Assembly (NCBI GenBank): GCA_021030915.1
Contig: JAGEMR010000071.1
Coordinates: forward strand, 62,001 to 126,000
Direction of reading: 5' to 3'
Origin: Astrothelium macrocarpum
Taxonomy: Eukaryota; Ascomycota; Dothideomycetes; Trypetheliales; Trypetheliaceae
Length of the DNA stretch: 64,000 bases
Below the pieces are notes generated by a model. That model made no database searches. It saw nothing but the letters and a program-made list of their open reading frames with translations, and was not told the DNA's origin. The translations under genes and the position numbers were made by a program. Every line of letters begins with the position of its first letter. The stretch's first letter is position 1. This document shows, piece by piece, positions 34,001 through 44,504 of this stretch.

Positions 34001-35905
34001 AGAAATTTGGCTTCAAGGGCATGAGCCCGTGTTGATAAATCAGGGGTCACAGTCTTTCTGGCTAAGTACAAATGTAAGTGTATGATTCGATACTATTCGA
34101 CTCCATATTAATTGTTTTCAGATCTCCACACTTGGTCATTTTAGCCTGGACAAACTTGTAATAGAGGCTAAGAAAGTCATCTTTCTTCAAGAATTTGCGC
34201 CAAAATCGACTGCTTCCTCAAGTCTCAACCTGACTACATCAAGTGCGCAAGCACCTACAACTACTGACAAAATACCTCGCATCCTCTGTTACCCACGCCC
34301 TGGAGCTCTAAATGCAACGGTTACTCTTTGCCGTCTTATCCATATTGACCGAACCAAACTGATTGAGGTTGCTATTGACACGGCAAGCAATGAGATAAGC
34401 TCCTTAGAACTTCGTCTAAGACCGGGTTCAGCAGGTTTAAGGCTTCATATGAATAAAGCCGGAGTTGTTGAAGATAATAGCCTTATTCATGATAACTCAA
34501 ACACGGGAGCCATCAAGTTTGCAAATTTGCCCCCAAAGGCGACTTTCACCGTCCGGATTCCATATGATGTCGAAACAACTTTGCGGGAATTGTCTCTACG
34601 ACCCGAAATTACATATACAACGAATCATGGCGCATTCGTATTTCTCGGTAACGAAACAATACCGATCGAGCTTCCCTTGGATGTGAACGTCTTTGACATT
34701 TTCAAAGAGAAGGCACTATTTTCCAAATTTACAGTTAGAACAGCTACTCGTATTCCCCTTCATCTTCTTAGTGTCAAGCTCGAAGGGTCCGACTTGTTTT
34801 CTGTGACGTCTCCTCCACGATCTACATTCCCTGCGCTTGTGTTCCCGAGAGGACCTGCCTCGTTTGCATACAAGATAATTAACAAATCCATTGTTTCGTC
34901 GTCAGCAAAAGAAAGACCCCTAATTTTGACTGTCGAGTATCGCTGCATCGACGAAGATATCTTGGAGAGCGCTAAAGAGAGGCTTCGGACAGATATAGAG
35001 CAAAGCTCTATTGCTGACTTTGCACCAATCTTAATATCAACTCTACACACGAAGTTAATTCCAGGAGCGTTAAACATCAACTATGAGCAAGCCGCCATGC
35101 TTCAAAAACTACATCTTAGCTCCTTTGATGAGCTGGGATGGTCCGAAATCATTTCCAGCCTGCCCAAAGCCCGCAGAGATGAAGTACGCTCATGGCTACA
35201 GAGCTGGCATGAAGTAAGCAGTCTGACCAATCTTTCATCTGCTCGAAACACATCTAATGCATATCTCAGAAAACAACGATCAGCCTCAAATCCCCCTCTG
35301 ACCCAGACTACTCAACAACCCACCCTCCCCGCACCATCGTCATCGCCGTCGACGTCCCCACCATCCAAGTCCTGCACACCGCCACCCTGCACCTCCCCTC
35401 CCTCCCAGCCTCCACCACGCGAACCCCTCCTCTCGCAGCCGTCGGCCACGCCCTCCGCGCCGACCTCTCCATCCGCCACACGCGCCGCTGGGACCGCCAC
35501 CGCACGCTCGCCGCCGACCCCGCGGATCCCCTCGACTTCGTCTACGAAGTCCACGCCAACCCGGACGTCTGGCTCGTCGGCGGCCAGCGGCGCGCGCACT
35601 TCGCCGCGCGCGAGCACGAGACTCAGCGCTTTGCGCTCGTGCTGGTGCCGCTGGTGGCGGGGAGGCTCGCGCTGCCGCGGGTGGAGATTCGCGCGCTGCA
35701 GGGACAGCGTGGGGCAAGGGGGGAGGGAGGCTCGGCTGGGCAGAGATCGGTGACGTGTGAGACGGATTACACGAGTCAGGGGGAGACGGTGATGGTGATT
35801 GCGGATGTGAAGGCGACGACGGTGGATCTGCAGGTGCCGGGTCAGGGGGGCGGTGGGGCGGTGCTGGTTGCGTCGGAGGCGAGGAGTGGGGAGGTGGTGG
35901 GGTGA
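31021..35905 (+). CDS. TRS130: TRAPP-II complex subunit Trs130 (TRAPPC10)
   Basis: Model: exons 31021-31045, 31107-32556, 32606-33299, 33353-33422, 33484-34073, 34122-35213, 35270-35905; introns 61, 49, 53, 61, 48 and 56 bp; 1518 aa. The 25-nt first exon encodes MEGSSKVT and joins to VEYDDPDSLFPLV. N-terminal family blocks include LRLPLRNLNWKSHSRPLRSI and YLRIRLFRCDDKEAYKTTYR, EQAWDDVIIKMKALILMSFD and the NFCTFFLLKEGLARGFE helix region. The middle has the TPR-like GDYATAAAYFQRIAPFYAED. The C-terminus holds the TRAPPC10 domain (SIRHTRRWDRHRTL, VYEVHANPDVWLVGGQRRAH). TRAPP-II acts on Ypt31/Rab11 at the late Golgi. The branch site TGCTAAC is clear in the second intron. The fourth intron (GTGACA donor) is the least certain boundary. 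The last exon is strikingly GC-rich. Confidence 0.93.
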
Positions 35906-36581
35906 TTGGGTGGGATTGGAGATGGAAGGGAGGCCTGGAAGACGAATTGCATCTTTAGCTATGTCAGGAGGGATGTTGAGCGATTGGAGTTCATGACAGC
36001 GAACTTATGATAACCTTCGCTTGACACGTTTCAATTAATTGTTTGAACTTGTCTTGATAGGCACTAATTGCGTCAGCCTTCGCGTAATACTTGGGGCTAG
36101 ATTTTCCATTGGAACTCCTCTAATTCCTATCTGAACACTGTCCTTGAGCGTGCTTTCTCTCTCTCTCTCTCCGCGCGATATATTAGAGTTTGGTATCATT
36201 GCTTGTTCCGTTAATTGAAACATACACGTCTCCTTTGCTATGGTCGGAGGTTGGAACAAACGCGACATCAGTCGTTCTTGTGCCCCTGGGTGGCATTGTA
36301 CTGTCTTTGTGGAGAGTTCATTCCGTCGCATGGGGTTCATAACTGGCTAGCTATTTACCTCGAGATACTGGCCTTCGCAGGCTCAGCGGCTGCTAATCTA
36401 GAATTTGATCTTCATTGAAAGCGAGCTATGGAAGCTGTTCGGAAACGCGTCATTGTGATTGTCTGCACCCTTTCATTGTGTTCCCACGGTAGATGTACAA
36501 TTACTACAGAAATCCATTTTCCCATTTACAATATCAAAACAGTAGTATCAAAAGTCAAACACGCGCTTGAAAGAGGAACGA
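35906..36581. other. Convergent 3' region of TRS130 and the RTA1-like gene
   Basis: Holds both 3' UTRs and a (CT)n microsatellite near 36156-36171. No coding content seen. Confidence 0.7.
36156..36171. repeat. (CT)n dinucleotide tract
   Basis: Eight uninterrupted CT/TC steps in the convergent intergenic region. Confidence 0.85.
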
Positions 36582-37568
36582 CTATTTCTTCACTTGCAAT
36601 GCTCCGCCTTCTTCTTGTGTCAGCTCCGTTGGCTCAGCCTCCCCTGCCGCCGCTTCCCAAAACTGATTCTCTTTGTCTTTGCCCTTGAACAAACCCCACA
36701 AGTCGAATGGGTCGACAACAGTGATCAAATACGGCCGTTTATCTTGCCATCCTGGACCTTCTGCTTCGGTACCATCACGCTGTAAATAGATTTTGTTCGA
36801 TTTAGGCAGGAGTCTTCCCGGATGATAGATACTTAGGAGAACGGTGTAGAGAAACATGGTTGAAGCGTCGAAGACCCAGTAGAATGCTTCATGAGTGTAG
36901 ACGAAGCCTAAGAAGCCCAGGAAGTACTCGACCGTACGATAGATACAACGTATTGTGACCAGTGCCGCAGAGATGTAAATGGTGTTCAGGACGGTACGGA
37001 GATTCCTATTGAGCACCCCAGCTCTCTTCGCGCGCACATGGAAGACTATTGCCAGAGCAAAGTAGGCAATGAACAAACTAGCCTGGAGAAGTAGGCTCGC
37101 CTTCATGAGATCAGCGCCAGCCTCTCTGCTGCGTTCTGGTAGAGTCGTGTTAACGACCCTCGACGCGCCCTGCCCAAGTAAGATCTCGCAAAGGGCATCA
37201 AGAGCCGAGAAGGTGGTGATCACACGGCCTGGATGGATTGGTGATAGCCATGGAATGTAGTATAAGGTTCTTCCGAGAATGAAGTAATTTGCTGCAGCAA
37301 ACATGATGGGGCCTGTCATGGCGAAGATGGTGCTCACAATGACTAGGGCTATACTAGTGTAGTCGTATGCCCCAGCTTCGCGGGCAGCCAGGCCGGTAAT
37401 GATGCAGATACCCGCGATAGGTATAAGTGTCGTTGTGTACCATGATTTATAATGGATGGTTTGGCAAGCATGAGTGATTGTGGTGATAGAGTATAGGACC
37501 AGAAACACAATGGGCAAAACTTTGTTTGGTGCGTAAATCCAAACGCTGCCTTCGACGATGTGAACCAT
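36582..37568 (-). CDS. RTA1-family seven-helix membrane protein
   Basis: Single exon, 328 aa, ATG 37568 (MVHIVEGSVWIYAPNK). Seven hydrophobic helices are visible, beginning with VLPIVFLVLYSITTITHACQ at about residues 18-37. The RTA1 family hallmarks are present: an A-A-N-Y-F-I-L-G-R element after helix 3, R-C-I-Y-R-T-V-E-Y in helix 6, and EAFYWVFDASTMFLYTVLL in helix 7, followed by a polar C-terminal tail of about 70 residues. Related yeast proteins (Rta1, Rsb1, Pug1) act in lipid or sphingoid-base translocation and in resistance to toxic compounds at the plasma membrane. The exact substrate cannot be inferred. It lies tail-to-tail with TRS130. Confidence 0.92.
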   Translation of the reverse strand: MVHIVEGSVWIYAPNKVLPIVFLVLYSITTITHACQTIHYKSWYTTTLIPIAGICIITGLAAREAGAYDYTSIALVIVSTIFAMTGPIMFAAANYFILGRTLYYIPWLSPIHPGRVITTFSALDALCEILLGQGASRVVNTTLPERSREAGADLMKASLLLQASLFIAYFALAIVFHVRAKRAGVLNRNLRTVLNTIYISAALVTIRCIYRTVEYFLGFLGFVYTHEAFYWVFDASTMFLYTVLLSIYHPGRLLPKSNKIYLQRDGTEAEGPGWQDKRPYLITVVDPFDLWGLFKGKDKENQFWEAAAGEAEPTELTQEEGGALQVKK

Positions 37569-38794
37569 TAGGAGACCGAATAGAGCAAAGCAAATCGTTT
37601 GTGGGTTTCCAAAAGAACGCCTTGGGGTAGATATTCATCGAGATATAACCAGATTTCACCCACGGCACTTCAAATTTAAGGACAAGGCTGAACCGGAGGA
37701 TCATACCTCACATGGCAACCATCATCATTCGCAGTCCAAATTGGCTTCAATGTACGAAGGCGGCACCCTGACTCATGCATGGAGTGAAATTGACCTTGTC
37801 GTAGCCAAGACAGCCTCATGCACGGCTCTGTAGTGCGCGATTTTCGCAAATGGATAATGGTCCATGGGGCTTAGATGATGCTTGACTCTATAGGCTTTCA
37901 GCCTGCACGAAGACTGAAACGGCAAAGCGAAAGAAACGGCGCGAAGCAAGGACTGCACCATTGTTGTACGAAGCGCCATCCCCTATCTGGAAATTTGTAC
38001 GATCCCTTTCGACCAAATCGTCCTTGCGATGACGATAAATGAAAGCTCAGTTCCTGTTTGACCTCCTGGACAACTAAAATCATCGCCCTCTCGCCGCATT
38101 GCCCGTTGCATTGCCCGTTGTTCGTGAAACGTTGTCAACCTCTTTCGTCTATTTTCGCACTTTTTGACGAAACATCCGCATCGCAGAGGATATTTTCATG
38201 GTATGAGACGACCAACAACTGGCTCAGGTATCTTTCGAAAGGTTGCTGAATTTTCGTTGTGCAGGCACGAGCCAATCTCCTCCCTGACCAAAATTAGTGG
38301 CATTTTTCTCGGGCTAATTCCGAACGTATCCCGAGTCGCTTCATCCTTCTCAACACACGTCCTCCCAAAAATGTCCTCAAGACTTCTGTTCCGAGCGTAC
38401 GCGAGACGAATACAGTCCGCACAGCCAGTCCAAATGTCGTGTAAATCCCCGAGTCTTCGATCAATCCAGGAGCAACGCTGAATTGAGCCAAAATAATTTT
38501 AAAGAGAATAACTAGGCAGAATAAAGCTCTTCAACGCCCGCCGGGTCTTGATACCAGAGTCTTGGGGTGTCCGAATCTTGACAGTCAAGAGCTACACTCA
38601 ACTGTCGAACTATAGCGGCTGTCACTAAACTGCATTTGAAAGGCCATTCCTAGCTAGGCTGTCGAAGCCGCTCAGACGCCTGACTCTAATTCTCATAGCG
38701 CGATGGCTTTCTACTACAGCTTAAGTACGTCAAGGCAGGAAGGATAGACATTTGGCATAGTTGCAAATCGTAAGTATGGAATATGTACGAATCC
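37569..38794. other. Intergenic region, nothing supported
   Basis: 1.2 kb between the RTA1-like start and the O-methyltransferase stop. The frames are short; a small run of alternating GCCCGTTGCATT words occurs near 38095-38120. Confidence 0.6.
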
Positions 38795-40285
38795 TCATTG
38801 ATGATCATCTTCGCGAGTCAATACCATGATAGCCATAAAGCTTCCCACTGGTTCTTTCCGGGATTTCAGCTTCAGCCTGGGTTCGGTGCTACTGAACAGA
38901 GCAAGCCATTCGTCTAATTCTCTCTCCTTTCCGTTGAAATTCTGAGTCATCAACAAGTCTCTTTGCCTTAGCAATGCCTCTTGCCGTGAGGGCACAGACC
39001 CAGGAGTCGGTAAAATTGTATCCATTACCAGGATAAGGCCCCCTGGTTTTAGTGCCTTCGCGAGTTGCTGCAGAATCTGTTTTGCTTGGGTAAATGGCCA
39101 GTCATGAATGATCTTGCGCAGAAAGAACACGTCAGCATCTAGTATCGGTTGAGCTTGGAAAAAGTCGTGAGCGGAAAAGGAGATGCGAGGTGCAATATCA
39201 GGGTCTGTGTTGGAGAGTACTCGAGCACCCTCTGTAACGGTAGACTCGAGATCCTGGACAGTCAACGACAGAGAAGGGTAATGCTCGGCGAGGATTCTGC
39301 AGACATCGCCGTGCGAGCCGCCAACCTATAACATTTTCAGTCACGTCAATGAAATTGAGGCATACTCGACCGCCCCGTTGTTTCTAGGAGTTAAACCTAC
39401 ATCTACGACATGTGCCCTTCCAATTGACGCCCAGTCGAATCCGTTCAGCACATGTTTCAGCGCCGACCCCTCAAACTTATTTTGGGCCCGCATGTATTGA
39501 GCAAATTCGGTGGCCCTCGTCTCCGATTGAGCAATGTGTGCAAAGTAGGGTAAGTCCGTCTCGAACGCGAGATTATAGGAGGTCTGATTTTTCTCTTTCG
39601 AGTCTCCCCAACGTTGAGTTGCTTTGGTGAAATATGATGCTGATCGTGCCGAATATTTCATAAAGTATGAGGCTCGATTGTAATAGTCTGGGACGGTTGC
39701 GATTTGAGCAGATATCCTATTGTGTGCTACCTGGCCGGGTATAGGTTCTTGAAGGAAACCACGGGTCATTGCCATCCGGGCAACACTCTTGAGTCTAGAG
39801 ATTGGCACCTTGGCAGCAGTCGCAACATCTTCGTAAAGTATAGGCCGTCCAATGGGAATATGCTTGGGAATATCAAAGTGTAGCAACCAATCCAAGCAGG
39901 AGAGTTGCTGATACTGTTATGATTATGGTTAGGCCCATGATCTCAAAGCTTCGCCGCGAAGTCAATGAACTTCAAATCGCTCAAAATCTGAGAAGACGCC
40001 ACTTACATATATCTGATATTGATCTAAGAATTCACTGGGATTAAACAGCAAATCCTGTATGTCCTGGGCTATTTGTAGAATATTCGTTCGCGCAACCTCT
40101 CGTTGGTCAAATGAACTGTCATTGATGTCTTCGTTCGGCAAATGCAGTGTTGCATTTGGAGTCAAAATCTTGGCATTGTTGTTCAGATCTTGAATCAAAA
40201 GTTGGAGTTGTGATGTTTGGGGATCTGGAACGTTTGCATCATGCTTATCCATATTGTCTGGCTTCTGCATCTTCAAAGCATCCAT
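38795..40285 (-). CDS. SAM-dependent O-methyltransferase (family 2, secondary-metabolite type)
   Basis: Model: exon 1 40285-40007, intron 39914-40006 (93 bp), exon 2 39913-39401, intron 39326-39400 (75 bp), exon 3 39325-38795; 440 aa. Start ATG 40285 (MDALKMQKPDNM). The N-terminal half is the winged-helix dimerisation domain (LDWLLHFDIPKHIPIGRPIL, YEDVATAAKVPISRLKSVAR). The C-terminal half is the SAM domain: VVDVGGSHGDV glycine motif around residue 265, then LTVQDLESTV, and IIHDWP with the catalytic-type His near 338, then LKPGGLILVMDTILP. This resembles fungal enzymes that methylate polyketide or phenolic hydroxyls. No synthase gene is adjacent in this window, so the substrate is unknown. 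Its two introns are longer than the window average. Confidence 0.93.
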
Positions 40286-40806
40286 ATAAATGTCTTAAAC
40301 AAGGATACGATACTGTTTCAATTTCAATCAGCTACTCATGGTTTGCGAATGCAAAAAGTGTGTTTGACACTTTTTCTTGACATCTACATACACAATTTAT
40401 TTGCTCAAGTCAAAGAAAAAGGACTCGTCAGAGAGACGCGGGGCACTCACAGTAGTGCATTCTAGCATGGTGGCACAGTAATTCGGACATCATGGATTAT
40501 AGTGCGGTGATGTGGTACAAAGTCAAGAGTACCTATTCGTTCGCCATTCCTTTCAGTTGGCAGCCATCCACAAAGCTCGTTGGTGAATACATTTCGCTTT
40601 TCTCCGAGATACCGTCTACACAGCTAGCCCAACGCTTGATGTCCTATTCGGGTCTATCGAGAAGCGATTGGGCATTTAGCAACCATGGCGAAAGCGGCAA
40701 ACATGAAGGAACATTTGAAGAAACCATGACGATAATGTATCTTGAACATACCATATTCTTAGAAAAACGCCAGCGCTATGCTCAGTCCAACCCCAGACAC
40801 AGAATC
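40286..40806. other. Spacer between O-methyltransferase start and WLM-gene stop
   Basis: 521 bp; promoter of the O-methyltransferase gene and 3' UTR of the metalloprotease gene. Short frames only. Confidence 0.7.
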
Positions 40807-41871
40807 CTAATTAGACCCCTTCGTGTTACCCTCAACAGTCTTCTCAGCCTCCTTCTGCTTCCTTAATCTCTCCTCCGCTGCTCTCGCCATGACCTCTCTC
40901 CGACTCAACCCACCCCCACCCACCTCACCACCACTTGCACCTGCCATCACCGCGCTCTCCTGACTCGAAGCTCCCGCCCCAAGCACATACTCTCCACCCT
41001 CCCAAGCTCCATGGTCCGCCACCATCTCCTCCCCCTCCGCATACTCTTCCCTCCCCACACTCTGCCCACCCCTCCTCCAATCCCCCACTCCAACCTCCCG
41101 CTCAATCTCCTTACACAGCTCCCAGAAATTCCGATCGTGATCGCCCCACACATTATGCGTCAGCTCATGGCACAGCGTGCGCCGGATCGTCGCATAGTCG
41201 CGATACCCATCATACGCATCGGTGCGCAGCCGCAGCTCAATCACCTGGCCGCGATTGCGATTCAGCCCGAGCGTGCGCGACTCGTGCGTCGTATGCTGCG
41301 CCGGATCCATCTCCGTGAGCAAGCCCACGCTGAACTTGTGCTTGCGCATCGCGGCTTTGATGCCGGCGTCGTCGCGGAGCCGCTCGAGGAAGCGGAGGCT
41401 GCGCTCGGGATTGGGGAGGTGGGGCAGCGGGCGTAAAGTGTGGAAGGTGTAGGTTGCTTCGTCTTGGATCTTTTGGTTGTCGACGCGGTGGCTGGCTTTC
41501 GCGGCGTATTTGGTGTGGACTTCGCGCCTCTTGGAGGCGGCTGCTGCGACGGCTTGACCGGCTGTGGAGATAGCGGTGGCTTCGGCGGCTGTGGCTCCCA
41601 TGAGCGTTATCTTCTTGCCGATGAGTGTGGAGATGGGGAGCGTCGGATTGGGGAATGGAGGACGGAGGAGGCCAAGTTTGGGTATCATGAGTTTTTGGTT
41701 GGAAGTTGGGACGGAGAGGTCCGTTTGGATTGCATTGGAGAGGTCGGTGATTGTCGCATCTGAGGTAAGGGTGAAGGCATGTTGCTCTCCATGGTGCGAG
41801 ATGGCGAGTTCAATGGTGTTTGAGTCTGCTCCCTTGACTTCTTCACCAGATCCAAGTTCGGCAGCGTCCAT
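40807..41871 (-). CDS. Ubiquitin-like domain plus WLM zinc metalloprotease (Wss1-related)
   Basis: Single exon, 354 aa, ATG 41871 (MDAAELGSGEEVKGAD). Residues about 20-95 form a ubiquitin-like domain (TIELAISHHGEQHAFTLTSD, LIGKKITLMGATAAE). The WLM (Wss1p-like) metalloprotease domain spans roughly 140-270 with the zinc motif H-E-L-T-H-N-V-W-G-D-H: His235, Glu236, His239 and His245, followed by DRNFWEL. The C-terminus is Gly/Glu-rich with a basic helix. WLM proteases cleave DNA-protein crosslinks or ubiquitin/SUMO-modified proteins; the version fused to a ubiquitin-like domain is known in fungi and plants. Codons in the C-terminal half are strongly GC-biased. The frame stays open for 18 codons upstream without an ATG, so an upstream exon is possible but not needed. 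Confidence 0.93.
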   Translation of the reverse strand: MDAAELGSGEEVKGADSNTIELAISHHGEQHAFTLTSDATITDLSNAIQTDLSVPTSNQKLMIPKLGLLRPPFPNPTLPISTLIGKKITLMGATAAEATAISTAGQAVAAAASKRREVHTKYAAKASHRVDNQKIQDEATYTFHTLRPLPHLPNPERSLRFLERLRDDAGIKAAMRKHKFSVGLLTEMDPAQHTTHESRTLGLNRNRGQVIELRLRTDAYDGYRDYATIRRTLCHELTHNVWGDHDRNFWELCKEIEREVGVGDWRRGGQSVGREEYAEGEEMVADHGAWEGGEYVLGAGASSQESAVMAGASGGEVGGGGLSRREVMARAAEERLRKQKEAEKTVEGNTKGSN

Positions 41872-42455
41872 TTCAGCTTCACCGAGAATCTCGGTCTCTG
41901 CAGTTCTGGATAAAGATATGAAGGCACAAAGTATTTAGGTTGATCTCTGCCAAATAATCGTGGCGAGAACTTGACCTACGAGCTAGCATGACACCATATT
42001 CCGCAAGATTCTTACCATTTCGCCGCTATGATGGCATTTGTAATCGGGTATTCCCGTTGTCCATTTTCATTCACGGGTGGACGCGACATCACGTGTTTAG
42101 GCATCCACTTGTATGCATTAATGGAACTCCGAGTTATAGATTTGTATTTGACTCAATCTTAGTTGTCTCGTTTGCAAGGACTTTTCCTAGCAACTGAAAC
42201 TCCGCTAAGGGTACATCAATCATGCTCGCAAGTCGATGCGATAAGATATGGGAATCATAACCAAGAACCATCATATTAAACCAAGGATTCAAATTTTCAA
42301 ACGACCTTAACAAAACGAAGACGCCGAGAGGGCAAAATGGATATCTTGATGTCGTCAAAACCCCAACCCAGTCCAGCTGAAGCTAGCTCATGGCAAATCA
42401 GAAAGCGAATCAGTCTTTCAATGCCAATCTTGTCGCATCCCCTTTACTACCAAGC
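41872..42455. other. Spacer between WLM-gene start and MARVEL-gene stop
   Basis: 584 bp; promoter of the WLM gene and 3' UTR of the MARVEL-like gene. No coding content seen. Confidence 0.65.
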
Positions 42456-43106
42456 TTATACACCCTGGTGAACCTCCATCTCTGGAGGAGGATCACTTCT
42501 TGAAGAATTGCGAGTCCTGACGACGTGGATGACTGCGATAGTGGTGGTTGCGGCAAATACAGCCCTGTTGTATGAAGACGTCAGCAATGTTATCACCTAT
42601 CTTGAATGACTTTGTCATATCTAAAGCGCATTTCAAATCTTGGCTAATTCTTCTGGTCGCCATGTCTTAACCGCAAGGAGTTGCACTCACCATTCAAACG
42701 CAGCAAACGCCGCCGCCGCCTTGGCTGCATTGCAGACGTGACCATAGCAGACTCTATCGCTCAAGAATACCGCGAGTGCAATGAAGCCGGCAAACCAAAA
42801 GATCATTGTTACGGCCTCGGCAGCAAGGATGCCAAATTTGTGCGCGGCATCGGGGAACTTCCATGGCGCGACGACCAGGTAGACGAGGGCCAAGAGAGAC
42901 CACACAGAGGAAAAGATCAAGAAATTGATTTCGGAGGGGGACAGAGCGTGCCAGAAGCCGCCCCACCAATTGGCAACTGCGATGATTCTGTTAGTACTAG
43001 ATGTCATGATAGTAAAGAAGTAAATACCATAAGCAGTCAATCCCAGAACAACAATGGCAAAGACCAACTGCGCAATGCGCAGTGGAAGTGTAATGAGGAC
43101 AGCCAT
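42456..43106 (-). CDS. MARVEL-like four-helix membrane protein
   Basis: Model: exon 1 43106-43028, intron 42977-43027 (51 bp, branch TACTAAC), exon 2 42976-42691, intron 42565-42690 (126 bp), exon 3 42564-42456; 157 aa. Four hydrophobic segments: residues about 5-26 (ITLPLRIAQLVFAIVVLGLT), 44-65 (INFLIFSSVWSLLALVYLVV), 75-99 (KFGILAAEAVTMIFWFAGFI) and 118-140 (ending VFAATTTIAVIHVV). A Cys pair (CYGHVC) precedes the last helix, and the tail is short and polar. This is the MARVEL layout found in fungal membrane-organising proteins. The first intron is 51 bp with no in-frame stop, so the unspliced frame also reads through; splicing gives the expected LTAYVANWW loop. Confidence 0.85.
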
Positions 43107-44504
43107 TGCAATCGGGCTTTTTGATTCTAGCTGTAGATCTTATTTGTATGGAAAGGCAATGCGACAGCGGGTATGCTCAAGGTGTCGATTCGTATAAAGG
43201 TGTTTCAAAGGAGGAAGTGATAATTGAGGGTGTCTGGGAAGGTCAAAACAGGTTTTCTCACACAAGTTTAAGTCACCCGCCTGAGGGGAGAGAAGTTGCA
43301 CCAGACACGAGGAGAGAGGAAAGAAAGAAAGCAAGCGCGGGAAGCAAGATTGGCTCCCAACGGCGGCCTTGATCTAGACTTGGCGCATAGTATTATCAGG
43401 CAAGGGCGTTAAGAAACCGTCAGGCCATGCCCACATCCAGTCAATTTCAAACCGCATACCCACGTTCCGACGCGCTAATGGCTCGATCCACGCTTCACGA
43501 TGACCATTTGTTTGCACTCTCATACGCGTTTTCGATGTTTCTTAGATTCTGATACGCGCACGAGGATGTCAGATTTCAGCCGCTATGCTTTCGTGACTCT
43601 TCTCTTTTCCGGAGGAATGGTGTTTTGCAACGAGAAGGGCAATGAGCGACTCATTTCCTTTGCAATTTCCCCAAATGAAACTTGCTTGTCTAGCTCAAAC
43701 CAATCATCAGGGACCCCTCATGGTGTGGCTTGCATTCGGGTACTGACATGCTTATCCTTACCGAGCCAATCAATCGTGGCAGCATTCCGCTAAACAACGT
43801 CATGGCGCTGCCGAGGCTGGGCAATACGACGGTGACGACTATTGCTGTGCTGCCTGATGATCATATTGAGAGAGATCGTCGTAGCTGTTCTTGATCAAAG
43901 ATCTTGAAGCCAAGCCTTCTGGCTGACAGCCATGATCACGCGCCTTTAGTTCGTTCACTCTTACGTGACGTATTCCTGTGGAATGAACGATGTGGCTCTG
44001 ACTCGTACACGCGTTCAAGTCATTCATGGAGAGGAGATTTCGACAAGAGCTTAATGGACTCAAAATCGTAGATTGTAAATGAGCGCACTATTAGTAAAGG
44101 CGCATCCTGGTTACACTCAATCGGAATATTAAGCACACCGTTATTGAACAATTTCAGCTCTTCTAATTTATCGCCTCATGTTTCCGTTCACAGTAATTGT
44201 CGTATTATCCTGAGACAGAAATGTCGTCCCCGCACTTGAGACTGTAATTGCTAAGGGATATTATTTACAAATCGTGTCGGACGATCCTTGCGTTTTGCGA
44301 ATCTCCAGATTTCAAAGCGTTGGCATTATCGACAATTCGCAGGAGCACATTGCAAGATCATTAGCATTTGACATCATTGAGTGATTTGTCCATTTCTTTA
44401 AAATCATATGTACAAATGGTTATCTATTTGACTCTGTAAAGCCCGTCAGATAGCAAATTTATGCAAACCCGGGGGTGCTGTGATACTGATCTCAATGTAA
44501 TAGA
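43107..44504. other. Intergenic region, nothing supported
   Basis: 1.4 kb; promoter of the MARVEL-like gene and 3' region of the sedolisin gene. The small frames have no protein character. Confidence 0.6.

Noticed and set aside
35312..35717. Ala/Arg/Gly-rich minus-strand frames over the TRS130 last exon
   Set aside because: By-product of very high GC; the plus-strand frame matches the TRAPPC10 C-terminus.
35249..35753. Unspliced continuation of the TRS130 frame into a Ser/Pro/Thr/Arg-rich tail
   Set aside because: It ignores a clean GTAAGC...CTCAG intron (35214-35269); splicing yields the conserved C-terminus instead of low complexity.
41872..41950. Possible additional upstream exon of the WLM protease gene
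   Set aside because: The open frame upstream of ATG 41871 has no ATG, and the first ATG already gives a full ubiquitin-like domain; an extra exon is not required.
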